A stretch of 64,000 bases of DNA from Gnetum montanum (GCA_015680685.1 MNCI01025182.1:233408-297407); one strand, 5' to 3'. Counted from the first letter of the stretch, positions 8,950-21,211 are shown. A program made the numbers and translations. The notes: generated by a model not told the origin, from the letters alone.

Positions 8950-10523
8950 TTATTGAACACGATTTTCATTTGGACAAGGAAACAGAGACTTTGTTCAATC
9001 GTTTTCAAGGAGTGAGTCTGGTAAAGCATGATGACAAGTTATTTAAAGGTCTGTTTTATGTAGCCATCAAAGATGTTGCTGCCTCGGATGTGGAAGAACT
9101 AAAGGAGGAATTCCACATGAAGGTTCAACAGATATGTGAAAGATCGAAGGAAGACTTTTTAAGTAAGATGTACAGAGGACAAGTTGTGATTGCCACCATG
9201 CCTCATTTTACTCGGCAAGAGTACCACAATGAGAGCTTAGAAGACATTGCTTGTACGATAGAGGATTTGGATCATAGTTACAAGGGGGGACGATCCTTTT
9301 TGAGGGATTTGAAGATCGTAATTGCACAGATAGCAGCAAAGGATTGGAACCCTCTGTATCCCAAGCGTATTGCCTTAAAAATTGATGTTCTAAGGGAGAA
9401 CATGGTCACTGCTGTCAAAGCCAGGTGTCTGCTCTCCAGCGGAAGCCTTGTAATTTTTGACAACAACGAAGATATTCCTGATTGTCCTTTGGATGTCACT
9501 GATCTGGAAATCGATATAGGAGACACAGGGTTGGAACTGGCAGCCTCTGTAGGTTCCAGCAACAGCGCTGAGAGTATTCTGGGTTCTCTCCGAAGGAAGT
9601 TCGAGCAAGTTTTGGAGCGAAGAGGCATAAGGGATGAAGAGTGGCATGCAAAGTTTCAAGAGTTCCTTGAGGCTTTAGCAAAAAGAAGGCAGGAACGCGT
9701 TCAAACTTGGGTGCATTGCAATACCTGTGAATTTGGGGAGAACACCGAAGTGCAGAAGCTGCAGCTGGAAGTGAGATTGGCTATTGCAGAGGTAAAACAG
9801 GAAATGGCAGTTTGCGGTGGAAAGTGCTCAAAATGTTTCTGGAGATGCGTTTTGAACAAAGGTCATTTCTCTTGCTCCGATCATTCTTGCATGGGTAGCC
9901 ATGTATGTGCAGAGAAGTGCAGCTGTTGCTCTGAGGAGTGTGGTGATGATGATCAAGCACAGGTGTGGGAATGCCAGAGCGCGGCAGGTCACGAAGGAAA
10001 GCACGACTGCCGTAAAAAGAATCAGACTTGTGTAAAACCTTGCAGTTTTTCTTCCAGGTCGTCCACCTGTAGCATAACCTGCACCCTGAAAATCGGTCAC
10101 GAAGCTTCGCACAGATGCAATTCACCTCAGCTTATCTGCAAACAAAAATGTTCCTTACCCGAATGTCAAAACAACTGTCAGATTGCAATCGAGACGGGAG
10201 ACCACGAAAAACATGTGTGCCATGAAAGGTACTGTCCCGAAAAATGCATCATGAAAGGATGTCGCACAAGTTGTGGGATCAAGGATCATTTCCATAAACT
10301 GACAAGCAACCAGCACTTAAGCGGCAGCGAACATCCTTGTCCGAAAGAATGCGAGGCAGACGGCATTCATGTTCGCACCGATCCTGCCACTGAAATTCTT
10401 ACCAGGATGGCTGCTGCTGCCAATGGCACCTTCCAGATCAGCAGCGACCAAGTGCAGTTGGCCAAGACCTTCGACAGTTTGGCCAACAGCCTTAAGCCTA
10501 AAGTTGCTGCTGCTCTTAGATAA
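8950..10523 (+). CDS. VLIG-like gene, post-G region and Cys/His-rich zinc-binding tail
   Basis: The last exon is uninterrupted for about 524 codons, to TAA 10521-10523. Counting from Leu at 8970, residues 1-180 follow the G domain (LDKETETLFNRFQ, LFKGLFYVAIKDV, RSFLRDLKIVIAQIAAKDW). Residues 200-250 are helical and basic, and about 248-440 form a Cys/His-rich region. That region repeats C-x3-C and GH-x4-H-x-C patterns (CSITCTLKIGHEASHRC, CQNNCQIAIETGDHEKHVC, YCPEKCIMKGC), which implies several bound zinc ions. The tail ends in an Ala-rich helix. The lack of any break here contrasts with the N-terminal half. Function is unknown; nucleic-acid or protein binding by the tail is a guess. Confidence 0.75.
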
Positions 10524-11546
10524 AAGATAAAAGATGAAACTTTATAAAAAATAAGTTCGTATTTTTGCTTTGCCGTTTCTTTTTGGTTGTTTTGGGTGTA
10601 TTCTGTGTGTACAAAGATAGCATGCATTTACCTCTGTCTATGCATGCTTCTAAAGTAGTTTCCAGCTTGAGTAACACTTAATAAGTTGTCTTCAAAGTGA
10701 TTTCCACCTTGGTAAAACCTAATAAGTTGCCTTGCGATTATACCTTTGGTAATTAGCATCTTGTATGACCAGGCTTGTTGGTGTAACAATGATTATGGTT
10801 TGGTTGATATAGCAACAGCTCCTTTATGTACATGTATGTACAATTCCACTGTCATTGTTGTTATGTGTGCATTGTATATTATACATTTTCTCTTTCCAAG
10901 TTTTCACAATGCAATATTATAAGATATCAATTTTACTTTTACATTCTTTAACACATGTAATTAATATGATATACTACAAGAATTATATAAAAAATATAAT
11001 AATGCACAAATGTGATTTTATCTAGCAATTTCTTCTCATGATCAATTATTCTAAAATATAAATACATTTTATAATTACATGCATGTTTATGTATCCATTG
11101 TGAATAAAGTAGGATAAGAAATGACTTGCCCACCCCTTTCAACCAAGGATTTAATTCAACATGGTGGTAGCGATAGATTGTCTTGAAAGGCTAGGTGCTA
11201 AAGGAAGATAACTAGAGAAGCATGACCATGAAACACTTATTCATTCATACTCCTTTCACTATAAAATTCTTTCCACTTTTCTTTTTGCATTTTTCTCTTT
11301 GATTTGTTTGAATGGATGATGTTAAATATAACATACATTTGATGTTTGTCCTAGTATCTAAGCATAAGATGTCACAATGGATATTTGAGCAAACTACAAC
11401 TTTGAAAGAACTTGAACAATTAACTTGAATGAAAGTACAAATAGAAGGATTTCATGGTGCAAATGTTAAAGGATCAAGCTAACTCAAAATTTTGGTTACT
11501 CTAGATATGATGTTTGTTAGGGATCAATATCAATTTACTAAGACTA
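10524..11546. other. 3' flank of the VLIG-like gene
   Basis: AT-rich sequence with no coding signal. AATAA-like strings just after the stop (near 10546) could serve polyadenylation. No transposon ends are seen before the copia target site at 11547. Confidence 0.5.
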
Positions 11547-11551
11547 ATCAA

Positions 11552-11904
11552 TGAAGAATCTAAAGGACTATGTATTTATGATCTAAGCGAAAAGGAAATA
11601 AAGAACTTAGTTAGAACAAGCACACTCTTGTGAAACTCTCTTAAATTCTTTTATAGATGAATACGTTCCACTACAATTATATAGGTCTTGATCTCCCAAG
11701 AATAGATTTGAAAAGATAAGCATGAATGTAGGAAACCATGGGGATGATCATTATCATCTCATTTAAGGATGTTCTTAATATGGGATGAATTAAACATGGG
11801 ATTAGATAGGAACTACACGAATAGGATCTCATCTTATTTAATATAGATTTATAGATGAGATGTATCTAATTTTTTTGTAGAACATCTAATCATCATATTC
11901 CACA
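11552..11904 (-). repeat. 3' LTR of copia element G
   Basis: 353 bp, ending TATTCCACA on the plus strand (TGTGGAATA when read in element direction). It is the same length as the partner at 24126-24478 and clearly the same sequence with scattered substitutions. A purine-rich tract (AAAATTAAGGGATT in element sense) abuts it at 11905-11918. Confidence 0.92.
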
Positions 11905-12367
11905 AATCCCTTAATTTTGGTCTTTGGATAACTTGAAAATCCAAAAAATATGACATCTTCACTAGATCAAACATTTTAAATTCATTTTTCATGGCATTAA
12001 GAAAATTATTTCCTAATGTAGTTGTAGATGAAAAATAGATTAAGGCATCTACATATAAACAAACAAAAATTTAATTATTACAAGACACCTTTTTATATAT
12101 AATTGTTTGGGATTAAAGATTAATGAAGCCTTCTTGCATTAAAAATGCATGAATATGTGTGTACCATTCACATGGACCTTACTTAAGCCCATATAATGAT
12201 TTATGCAACTTCTAAACATGATTTCTCTTTCCTTCATCAATGAAACCTAGTGGTTGCTCCACATAAACTTCTTCATTAAGAAATTCATTGAGAAATGCAG
12301 AGGCCACATCTAGTTGATATATCACATGGCTAGCTTGTTAGCAATAGCAAGAAAGATTCTCATCAAA
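11905..12367 (-). pseudogene. Copia G reverse transcriptase, second part
   Basis: Minus-strand reading shows the RVT_2 phrases DVASAFLNEFLNEEVYVEQP and SLYGLK, then LYVDALIYF, where the catalytic YVDD-type motif is YVDA. MSYFLDFQVIQ follows and runs straight into the polypurine tract. The remaining thumb region and RNase H are deleted. The first part of the domain lies at 21212-21500, on the other side of element A. Several in-frame stops are present. Confidence 0.85.
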
Positions 12368-12372
12368 GTTAT

Positions 12373-13236
12373 TGATGAATTGTGAGTCATTAGGTCCCAA
12401 TATTGCACTTGTGATATCGCATACATGATATCACAGCCTAGCTCGCAATATTGGATGCACGATATCGTGACTCCTGTGCAAGCCTATAAATACACATGTA
12501 GGCACAATGAGTTAAAAAAGTTAGTTTAGTATTAGAGTAGAGTCTTTTTATCATTTTTTCCTCTCAACTCTTTTCCCCCAGTGCATGCCCGCAGTGTGAT
12601 GATTATAATTGTATGACACCTTTATTCGAGTGTGATGTACTTGGATACGCACATGACCAAAAATAAAGAACAACATTACTTCATCATTGTAGCATTCACT
12701 TAGTTTAATTACTTAATTGTTATTGTAAATTATTGTTTTTGTAGTTAATATCTCTTCACCCTAAACTCCTTAAACACGGAATGAGTATGACCTAATCACG
12801 AGCATTCAAGTGCGACTACTTGGTATCCCAGTACTGTACCTAGACCATGCGCTTGGTAATCCAAGTAGTAGTCATGCACAAGGTCCAAGATGTGTACGGA
12901 TGATTAAGAAACAGATGCTCATCACACTTAGGCTAGCTTAGATTCTCTCTCCCACTTCCTATTAGCTTAACTCTCTCTCCCTTTTTCCTCTTAGCTTAAT
13001 TAAAGTTATTTTCCATTGCCTCTAGGAGTAGCACTAGGTTAGAAACTACATCTTACATCTCACTCTAGACTAAACCATACATGACAAAGTAGATACTAGT
13101 CTAGGTGGGAAGATAGTGAACTGCGATCAATAACTACTTAGATACCACAACTAGCCTATTTGTAGAGTTCAACCGAATTATGCGTGAAACACTTGTATTC
13201 GTATGGTTGAGTGTAGGGGTACCTCGCCACTCATCA
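12373..13236 (+). repeat. 5' LTR of element A
   Basis: 864 bp from TGATGAAT to CACTCATCA. U3 holds several GATATC palindromes (about 12414-12470). A TATA box, TATAAATA, sits at 12485-12492. By eye roughly nine in ten positions match the 3' LTR over the segment compared, most differences being transitions. Confidence 0.92.
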
Positions 13237-13237
13237 T

Positions 13238-13255
13238 TGGTGTCTTTGCTAGGGA
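13238..13255 (+). promoter_or_regulatory. Primer-binding site of element A
   Basis: TGGTGTCTTTGCTAGGGA starts one base after the LTR. It matches the tRNA-Asp-type site used by Athila/Tat-like elements (TGGCGCCGTTGCCGGGGA, from memory) at 13 of 18 bases. The matching site in element B (30826-30843) differs only by C-to-T and G-to-A changes. Confidence 0.6.
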
Positions 13256-13369
13256 TGATGCTAGTTATTTAGATTAGTTACGTCATACAAGATTGTTGTA
13301 ACGAAGTATTCACGATATATCTCTTAGAAAAGAAATTAATTTTAATTAAGTCACACACAGTTCACAACA

Positions 13370-15353
13370 ATGTCTCTCTCACAAGACTCTGACAGCGCAA
13401 CAACGAGTAAGGAAATTCATTGGAGAACCAACAAATTATATGATGAAGAAGATGAAGTTTGGAGTACTCAATTTGATGTAGTAGTTTCCTATGAACATAA
13501 ACAAAGACAACATCGTCCCAACTCATGAATGCATAACCTACCCAGTGATGATGAACCCGTACTGGCCACTAAGAGCATAACGCATATACAAGAGGCTATT
13601 CAAATATCCTTCAGGCATCACAAGGAAAGCCGTCTACCCAGGCTTGACTTAAACAACTTTCCCAAGTTCTTAGGAGGCTATGAATTAGATCTGCAACAAC
13701 ATTTATGAGCCTTCTACGATGCTTGTGCATGGAACAACATTGATAATGGATGGCAAAAACTTAAGCTCTTTCCTATAACACTCATTGGCCACGCAAAAGT
13801 ATGGTATAGGTCCCTAAAACCAAAGTCAATTCGACGTTGGCCAACAATGGTAGAACTCTTCAATGAAAGATATCAAACTTATGCAAGAGTATCAACCTTG
13901 AGGAAACAAATCCAAGAGTGGAAACAAGGACAACATGAACCCTTGGACATGGCCTTAGAAAGATAGTATGCATTGTTAAATAACTGCCCAGACGATGAGT
14001 TCTCTGAGGAAAGGCTAATGTACCACATTATTGATGGGCTCCGTAATGAAACAAGGGAGACCCTAGGGATGTATGCCCAAGGTCAATTATACGAGCTAAA
14101 AACCCATCAAATCCAAGAGCTTATTAAGCAGGTAGTAAAAGGAGAAGGAGATATGGCTAAATGGGAGAATGTTGAAAACTCTCAATGGGACCAAAATCTC
14201 AAATTAGAAAAGGTCCATAATCATAAAGAGGAGAAATTAGCTCACCTTGAGGAAGTGCAACCATTTTTACCTTTGCCAATGCAACAATCACTAGATGAAA
14301 TTGTGGCAAAGATTAATAAGATGAAGAAGTGGGTGCATGGAAAATATGGAGAATATGCTAACAATAGTAGAGGCACATCTATGCCAAATCAAGAAATAGG
14401 ATAGGCCACCACACAACAATCAAAAGAAAGGGTAGGAGATAATAAGAATAAGAACTCAACTACCAACTTCACATATCAATGCAACATCTGTCTGTATGAT
14501 CACCCCAAAGGCCAATGCCTAGTTTTTTCACATTTACATGAGCATTGGAAAGGAGTGTTACATCCAGATTTCATATAGAAATATCAAGTTCAACCATAGT
14601 AGCAAAAGCCCCAGTTGTGGGGGAGGCCATCGCCAACCCGACCATATCCTTTGTATGTTCCAACGACAAATGCTTACTATGTTCAACACCCTATTTCTCC
14701 AACTGGATCATCATCCTCTACATTGCCTCATTGGTATCATTCTTCAAAATACTATCCACTCATACCCTCTCTAACAAGGTCACCACCTCATGTACCTTAC
14801 ACTTTTCCTCAACAACAATATTCTCATCCTTCACCTCCATCTACATCACCACCAATTGTACCAGAAGGTTTTGCATCACAGCACCAACCTATGAATGCTA
14901 CTTGTGCTACTTCTATCAACAACAGTGGAAGTACTCAAAAGCACCCTTTCTTTAGGCATGGCCGTAGAAAGAAGTAGCATAATGTTGAACCCAGTGCAAG
15001 TTCAATGCTGTGATGCATCCTTCTCCTTGAACTCAACACCACATGTTATCTTATTGGGGCCACCAATCAATCCTCCAACAACTATGGGGCCCAATGAATA
15101 TAGACACATGGGAAGACATGTTGATCCTTGCATACCATCTTACGGTCACAAGTACCATAGTGGGTCAACCTCTTATAAATTATCCACATCTTATAACTTG
15201 CCCCACTATGTCAACTCTAATCAAGTGTGTGAACCCCAATGGGGTATGTATGACTAGGTCCCAATATTTCTAGCATGCAAGGATCCTAACCTTCCATTTA
15301 TTAATTCTAGCCATGCTCAATCGTTTAGCTATGGGGGGTATCCTCCATTCTAA
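13370..15353 (+). pseudogene. gag region of element A
   Basis: ATG 13370 opens a reading with several stops and shifts. Retrotrans_gag phrases are clear: LDLNNFPKFLGGYE, AFYDACAWNNIDN, WQKLKLFPITLIGHAKVWY and TMVELFNERYQTYAR, with the longest intact piece at 13973-14404 (HIIDGLRNETRETLGMYAQ). A single short Cys/His knuckle follows near 14480-14540 (CNICLYDHPKGQC). After it comes a Pro/Ser/Tyr-rich tail ending YGGYPPF at TAA 15351-15353. Elements B, C and D carry the same layout. The product would be the capsid protein of the particle. Confidence 0.82.
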
Positions 15354-15926
15354 CAACATAGAATTAATAAATGTTTTTCTATTTCTTTAATTTTTAACTT
15401 TTTGTTTTCCAATATTTCACCTTTTAATTTATTGCTTTATCTTTGTGTATTTTTATCTTTTTATGAGTAATCTCATCTATGAATAAAGCACTCATGTGAC
15501 TCATTGGTTGAGCTGTTGTTCTCCGCTATCAAGTCTTAGATGACTAATTACTTGAATAGCGAGCCCACAACATCCACCTACCCATTCCATTAATAAGATG
15601 TTATACCCTAGGTACAATGATTTTCCTAATCATTAAAACTTAAAGTAACTTTGTGTTTATTATACCTAGAGCGAAGAAGGATGGACTAAGCGGGAATGGC
15701 CAGGGTGTGACATCAAGGGGACTTGTGGATTCTCTTTGGTGACCTATGTAGAAGTTATCATGCAGCTTGGTTGTACTAAGATCCTTGTAGATCTAATGAA
15801 AAATGGGAGTAAGAGTAATCAAAAGGTACTCAATCAAGGAAACTCAATGCTATTCTAGGGGGTCCCACTAGAAAGACATGCACCCATGCCTGAAGGTAGG
15901 TAGATTCTCTGGCTTAAGCATTCATT

Positions 15927-15986
<60 letters not shown>

Positions 15987-17344
15987 AAGAATAGTGCCAC
16001 AAAGTAAAATCATTCCTCCCTTTTATGAAATGTCAAGTGATTGTATGCCTTGCCATCATGATGCTCTTATTGTTGTCTATCATTGGGAAAAAGCAATGTG
16101 ATGTCACTGATCAGAGGAATGGACTTGGTCCTAATTTTTGAACAATGGGCTAATGACACAATAATCATGCCTTACACTGAAGATTCATTGTGCCCTAAGT
16201 CAGTTACCTCATGCCCCAATCTCAACAATCCCTTCTACAATTCACCTCATCTTGATGTTCATGAATTTGTGACTCGTGTCTTGTGTCGCATTGAATTCAT
16301 ACCTCATCATGGTGGTATCTACATGTGTGTGTTTTGTGAAATTTTTGTGGATTACATTTAACCCTTCTAGTGCCTACGGACATTTTAAAGTGTGGTTACG
16401 CAACGACATTATAAGTTAGAACCTGCTTTGGGGAGGACCCACTTGCATAACCCTTGTAATCTACACTCACAACACATCATCATCACATCATTTTATACCC
16501 TCCAAGAATTACAATACTCTTTTCCTCATTATCCTTATGGTTCAAACATTCCTATGAATCGACACATGTCCCTTCTCCTCATCTAATTCATGCATTCCAT
16601 TTCCAGCTTCTACACCATTATATTTTTTATGCCTTCAGGACTATTTAATATTACCCTAGACCTTTTATACTAACCTCAAGTCCTTCATTTTTGAGTTTAG
16701 AATGTTAGAAATTTGTCAATTTTTCTAAGTACCCTACTTTAAACAGGCCATGATATCACATATGCGATATCATGTTTGATGTTATATCAGGGCCACATTA
16801 TCACGTACACGATATTGCATTGCATAAAACTATATATATGGATCCCCCGGCACATGTCAACATCATTTTCAACTATTCATGTGGGGGAATTTTTCAAATT
16901 TTCTTCTATAACTCACGACTTGTGCACCTCTTGTTCCAATAGCCATAACTCGCTCGCTAGCGCTTCAATTCTTATTCCAAAAGAACCTACTTGAACCTAG
17001 AGTGTTTAGCATAGTCATGGGGGAGGGGTACACTCCAAATTGCATATAAATTTTTTGAAATTCATCATTATCTAAAGGATAATATAAAGGGTAATTGATT
17101 ACAAAAAATGATGATAAACATGTGCCAAAAACAATCTTATCTTCTTACCTACACCAGGAAATTAAATTTTAAAGCTACCTAATCAAGTTAAGGGGACCAA
17201 TATTAAAACTTTTAGGGGACATTTCCACAAGATTTTCTAGCTCTAGATCACACAAAATAAGAAACGAATTCATGAAGGCATAAGTAAGGTATAACTTAAA
17301 TTTTGTAAACAACCTTACTAATGGTTGGCCTCATGTGATTGTAG
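15354..17344 (+). other. Pol-less interval of element A
   Basis: Directly after gag comes a T-rich stretch (15370-15480) and then non-coding sequence. It aligns by shared phrases (GGGTGTGAC.TCAAGGGGA, GAAAGACATG..CCCATGCCT, GGGGAGGACCCACTTGCA) to element B and to the part of element C that lies after pol (47.4-48.6 kb). So pol appears to have been removed exactly between gag and this tract. It contains a (GA)n run at 15931-15982. Confidence 0.7.
15931..15982 (+). repeat. (GA)n microsatellite, about 26 units
   Basis: Uninterrupted GA dinucleotides for 52 bases, followed by an imperfect GAAGAGAAGA. In element B the same position holds a run of A (33525-33544), so it is a slippage-prone site inherited with the element. 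Confidence 0.95.
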
Positions 17345-20135
17345 ATGGCCCCTAAACATGGACAACAAGAAGGGCCCTCTCAAGGTGTTTCCAAGCAACC
17401 CATGAGAGGCAGAGGACAAGAATCTCTCGAACAACATGTAGAGTAGGAGGCATAATCATTTAGCATTTTTCAAGAGATTCCTACTACTAGCAGTTGGGAC
17501 AAGCAAAAGGAGGAGCTGTTGAAGTGTTTGAATAGTAGGGACAACACCTCACATTGTCCCCAGAGTGTGTTCAAGCTATCTGAGAAAGGCCCACATTGGT
17601 AGTTGTGATCGTGGAATTAAACTTTGGACCTTTCACAGAATTCACTCCTGAGGTTGTTAGGGACCAACTTAAAGGGTCTCTATTATGGCCTATCCTCTCT
17701 GAAAGTGGTGCCTGGTACTTAGGAGAAACATACTAATTTTGGCACAATAAGGAAGAAGGCACCATAGTTGACATTTGTGGTGTGTTTATATATTTTTCTA
17801 CCAAGGCCATCTTGGAAGTGTTGAACCTTCCAAATACAAGGCCAAAAGTTGCTCACCTGTCCACTCACTTTGATGCTGATGCACGAAGAGTTTGGTTGGA
17901 CAGGGCATACGGTAAATAGGATAAGACATATGGAGAGTTGATGCTGGAAGAAAGGATATACTTCAAGATTGACACTTATCACATCTTCCCCATGAGAGGA
18001 TTAAAAATAATCTCAATGTATGTGGTAAGAGCAAGTGTGATATTGATGGGAAAGGCTAATGTTAACCTTCCTCATCTTTATCTCATGGAGATCTTGAGAT
18101 GGTTTGAAGAATGCAAAACATGAAATTTTGTGTAGCCCTTCCCTTGTCTCATCAGGAAGCTTTGAAAATGTGCTAGTATTCTGGGGTATAGTAATGATGT
18201 TCATAGAAGAGCCCAAAATGCTTCGTTCACCGAACTACTAAAGCTACTAGCCCCAAGGAAAAGTGCTAGTGAGACATTGGAGCTAGAGGAAGAATAGATG
18301 GTGGAGCCCACTACAACTCAAATTGTAGGGCCTAGCCAACTCCCAAGAATAGGGCCTAGTCAACAACAAGCAAGGCCCAACATGAGCCAGCAAGACTAAT
18401 CATCACCACCACTGCAGGATTATTGACTGTCGTTGAGCCATCTCAGGGCCATCACTTAGACAGTTAGTTGGGGAAGTCGTGATGATGCTAATCTCTTCCA
18501 TGTTATTGATGAAACTGTACGATCCATAATTTCTATGGATCACACACAGGGTGAGGTGTCCATTCAAATAGGAGGAGGGGAGACTCATTGGTCACAATAG
18601 ATTTTAGGGAATGCTATGTCTTTCTAGGTGCAATTGGAAATGAGTGAAGGGGCCATAGTGGTGATCATGTAGCACCAAGATGCAATAGGAGCCACAGAAG
18701 TGGTAATGGACCACATCAAAGAATCTTTCAAATTCCTTGTTGTGCCACTAACAAATTTCATAGGAGCATGAGATGCTCAAACTCTAGTTGGTCCCTCAAT
18801 GACTCTTGTGGAGCACAAGGATGTCCTTGATCGATTATTGCAGACAGGACAAGTAATGACATCCTTGTTCGATATCCCACAAGATTTCATAGTAGCACAA
18901 TCAGACCTCATCTCCACCAAAGGAAAGATGGTCATGGGAGAGATTAGGGCCAAGCACGTGGAAGCCGAGTTGGCAAGACTCCAAGAAAGGCTCATTACCC
19001 TGCAAGCTGCATAGTGGGACCCATCTTAATTCATTCCCATAGACTAGTTGGACACCTTTAGGATAGAGTAGCTCAATAAATTATTGGTGGAAAATAAAAG
19101 AATAGTGGAGGAGAAGGAGAAGGCTAACTGGGATGCTTCCAAGGCACAAGCACAAACATACGCACACACCAAAGCACTTAAGGCTTTGTAGGAAGAGAAT
19201 AAACAGCTCGTTGCTGACAATCTTTAGTTGACCACTGTGGAGAAACAAAAGAATGTTCTTGAGGAAAAATTTTAGCAATTACAAGAATAGTTGGCTAGGG
19301 TCAACCAAGACATGAACCATTTAGCTACAGAGAATTGAACCCTGTCAATGGAGGAGGTATGCACAATCTGTCAGAAGATGACCATCGAAATAAGCGCGTG
19401 GCAAAATGAGGCCAAGCGGCATGAAAATTTAAAGGAGCACTTTAGAGACCAAGTGGAGATGTACGAGCAAGTCATAGAAAAGGAGATCCATATGGCCAAG
19501 GCCCACATCAACACTATTAGTGCTCAACACACTAATTGGTAGGCCATATTGGACACATATGCATTTGCCCACCAAGTAGAGCTTAAAAGCTAGGACCTGC
19601 AGATTCAAGGTCTCATAGAGTACATGGAATTGGAAAACATGTGATATGTCAATCTGGCCATGTTGATAGCAGGACACCCGAGAATAGAGCTTGAGAAGTA
19701 GGTAGTTTCCACCTATGCCAAATATGAAGCAGAATTTGCAGAGCACAAGAAAACATTGCAGAAGCTAGAAGTTGGAAATTTTGAACTACAGGTGGCTAAG
19801 ACCAGCTACCAAGGCTAGAAAGATGTTACAGCAGACTTGTCTTGATGGCTTATAGATTTTCAAGAGTACAGGGACAAAGCTAGAGCCTACGAGGAGGAAC
19901 AACGATTATTTGCGGCCTGGTATGTCAAAGAAAATAAGATGTTCTTGCAACTACTATGTCCATGGGAGGTGCCGACTCCATCAAATGTTGGAGCATCAAC
20001 ATGGATGACATAGGATCCCCAAACTGAAGAAGAAAATTCCAGGCACTTCTTTAGAGCCATCAAATCCCAAAGCCTGGAGCACAAGACACGGGGAAGTGAT
20101 CCATGGAGGAGCCACTACCACTTGGAACCACATGA
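17345..20135 (+). pseudogene. ORF2 of element A: transposon-protein-like head and long coiled coil
   Basis: The reading starts at ATG 17345 (MAPKHGQQEGPSQG), directly after an acceptor-like TGTGATTGTAG, and ends MEEPLPLGTT before TGA 20133-20135. It has several stops and shifts. The first third (about 17580-18120) carries VELNFGPFTEFTPEVVRDQL, GVFIYFSTKAILEVLNLPN and MRGLKIISMYVVRASVILMG. These recall the putative plant transposon protein domain found in Athila-type elements. About 18.2-18.4 kb is Pro/Gln-rich. About 18.8-20.0 kb is rich in Glu, Lys, Gln and Ala in heptad-like order, a long coiled coil. There are no enzyme motifs and no clear signal peptide or membrane segment. It sits where env-like genes sit in other elements, but I see no sign that it is an envelope protein. 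Confidence 0.6.
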
Positions 20136-20324
20136 GTTCCACAAAATTTTGCAATTTTGTATTCTTTTTTGTGCCTATTCCAATTTTGTTCTATTAAATT
20201 CTCCATTGCGGCATGAATAAATTCCTAGTCAGTCAATAATCCCATACCTTTACATTGTGTAATCCATGGAGCTTGTTCTCATTTTTTTGACTCGAGGATG
20301 AGTTTTCATTCAGTTGTGGGGGTA

Positions 20325-21206
20325 TGATGAATCATGATTCATTAGGCCCCGATATCGCACCCACGATATCGTGTACATAATATCGGGTATGCGATATCAT
20401 GGCCTAGCTCACAATATTAGATGTGTGATATCGTGACTCTTGTGTGGGCCTATAAATACACATGGAGGTGCAAGGAGTTAAAAAAGTCAGTTTAATATTA
20501 GAGTGAATTCTTTTTGTCATTTTTTCCTCTCAACTCTTTTCCCCCAATGCATGCTTGCAATGTGATGATTGTAATTGTACAACACCTTTATTCAAGTGTG
20601 ACGTACTTGGACACACACATGACTAGAAATAAAGATCAAGATTACTTCATCATTGTAGCATTCACTTAGTTTAATTACTTAATTGTTATTATTAATTATT
20701 ATTTTCGTAGTTAATATCTCTTCACCCTAAACTCCTTAAGTGCGGAATGAGTATGACTTAATCACGAGCATTCAAGTGTGACTACTTGTTATCCCAGTAG
20801 CGTACCTAGGGCATGCACTTAGTAATCCTTGTAGTAGTTGTGCACAAGGTCCAAGATGTGTATGGATGATTAAGGAACAGATGCTCATCATACGTAGGCT
20901 AGCTTAGATTCTCTCTCCCACTTCCTATTACCTTAACTCTCTCTTCCTTTTTCCTCCTAGCTTAATTAAAGTTATTTTCCATCACCTCTAGGAGTAGCAC
21001 TAGGTTAGAAACTACATCATACACCTCACTTTGGACTAAACCATATGTGACAAAGTAGATACTAGTCTAGGTGGGAAGAGAGTGAACTGTGATTAGTGAG
21101 TAACTATCGAGATACCACAACTAGCCCATCTGTGGAGTTCAACTAGATTGTGCATGAAACACTTGTATTCATATGGTTGAGTGTAGGGGTACCTCTCCAC
21201 TCATCA
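20325..21206 (+). repeat. 3' LTR of element A
   Basis: 882 bp, TGATGAAT to CACTCATCA, preceded by the tract GTTGTGGGGGTA (20313-20324). It has four exact GATATC palindromes in U3 (about 20350-20435), and TATAAATA at 20451-20458. Confidence 0.92.
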
Positions 21207-21211
21207 GTTAT

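Larger units (their letters stand above)
4302..10523 (+). pseudogene. VLIG-like large GTPase with Cys-rich zinc-binding tail, frame-broken
   Basis: This is the whole locus of a protein resembling very large inducible GTPases. In order it encodes a unique N-terminal part (4302-6485), a beta-propeller-like segment (about 6.6-7.6 kb), a G domain (about 8.0-8.5 kb), a helical post-G region and a Cys/His-rich tail (9.7-10.3 kb). Known family members are cytosolic dynamin-superfamily-type GTPases; the role in plants is unknown to me. Two introns are inferred, at 4801-4964 and about 8.5-8.95 kb. The frame is lost near 5757, 6190, 6485, 7565-7612 and 7866, with a stop at 5953. Two of these breaks lie in A-runs, so base errors are a real alternative to decay. 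One further break, at 8256, is an assembly duplication. The last exon is open for over 500 codons, which argues that the gene is young or functional. Confidence 0.72.
12373..21206 (+). mobile_element. LTR element A: gag plus second ORF, no pol
   Basis: The LTRs are 12373-13236 and 20325-21206, with a perfect 5-bp duplication GTTAT (12368-12372 and 21207-21211). The two halves of the copia RT are restored on removal. The interior has a tRNA-Asp-like primer site (13238-13255), a gag region (13370-15353), a T-rich and then non-coding stretch to 17344, a long broken ORF2 (17345-20135) and a polypurine tract (20312-20324). No protease, RT, RNase H or integrase motif is found in the 7.1-kb interior, so the element must have moved with enzymes made in trans. 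It is oriented opposite to its host copia element. Confidence 0.92.

Noticed and set aside
17345-20135. ORF2 of A as a retroviral-type envelope gene
   Set aside because: The position fits, but no signal peptide, transmembrane segment or cleavage site is visible; a coiled-coil structural protein fits better.
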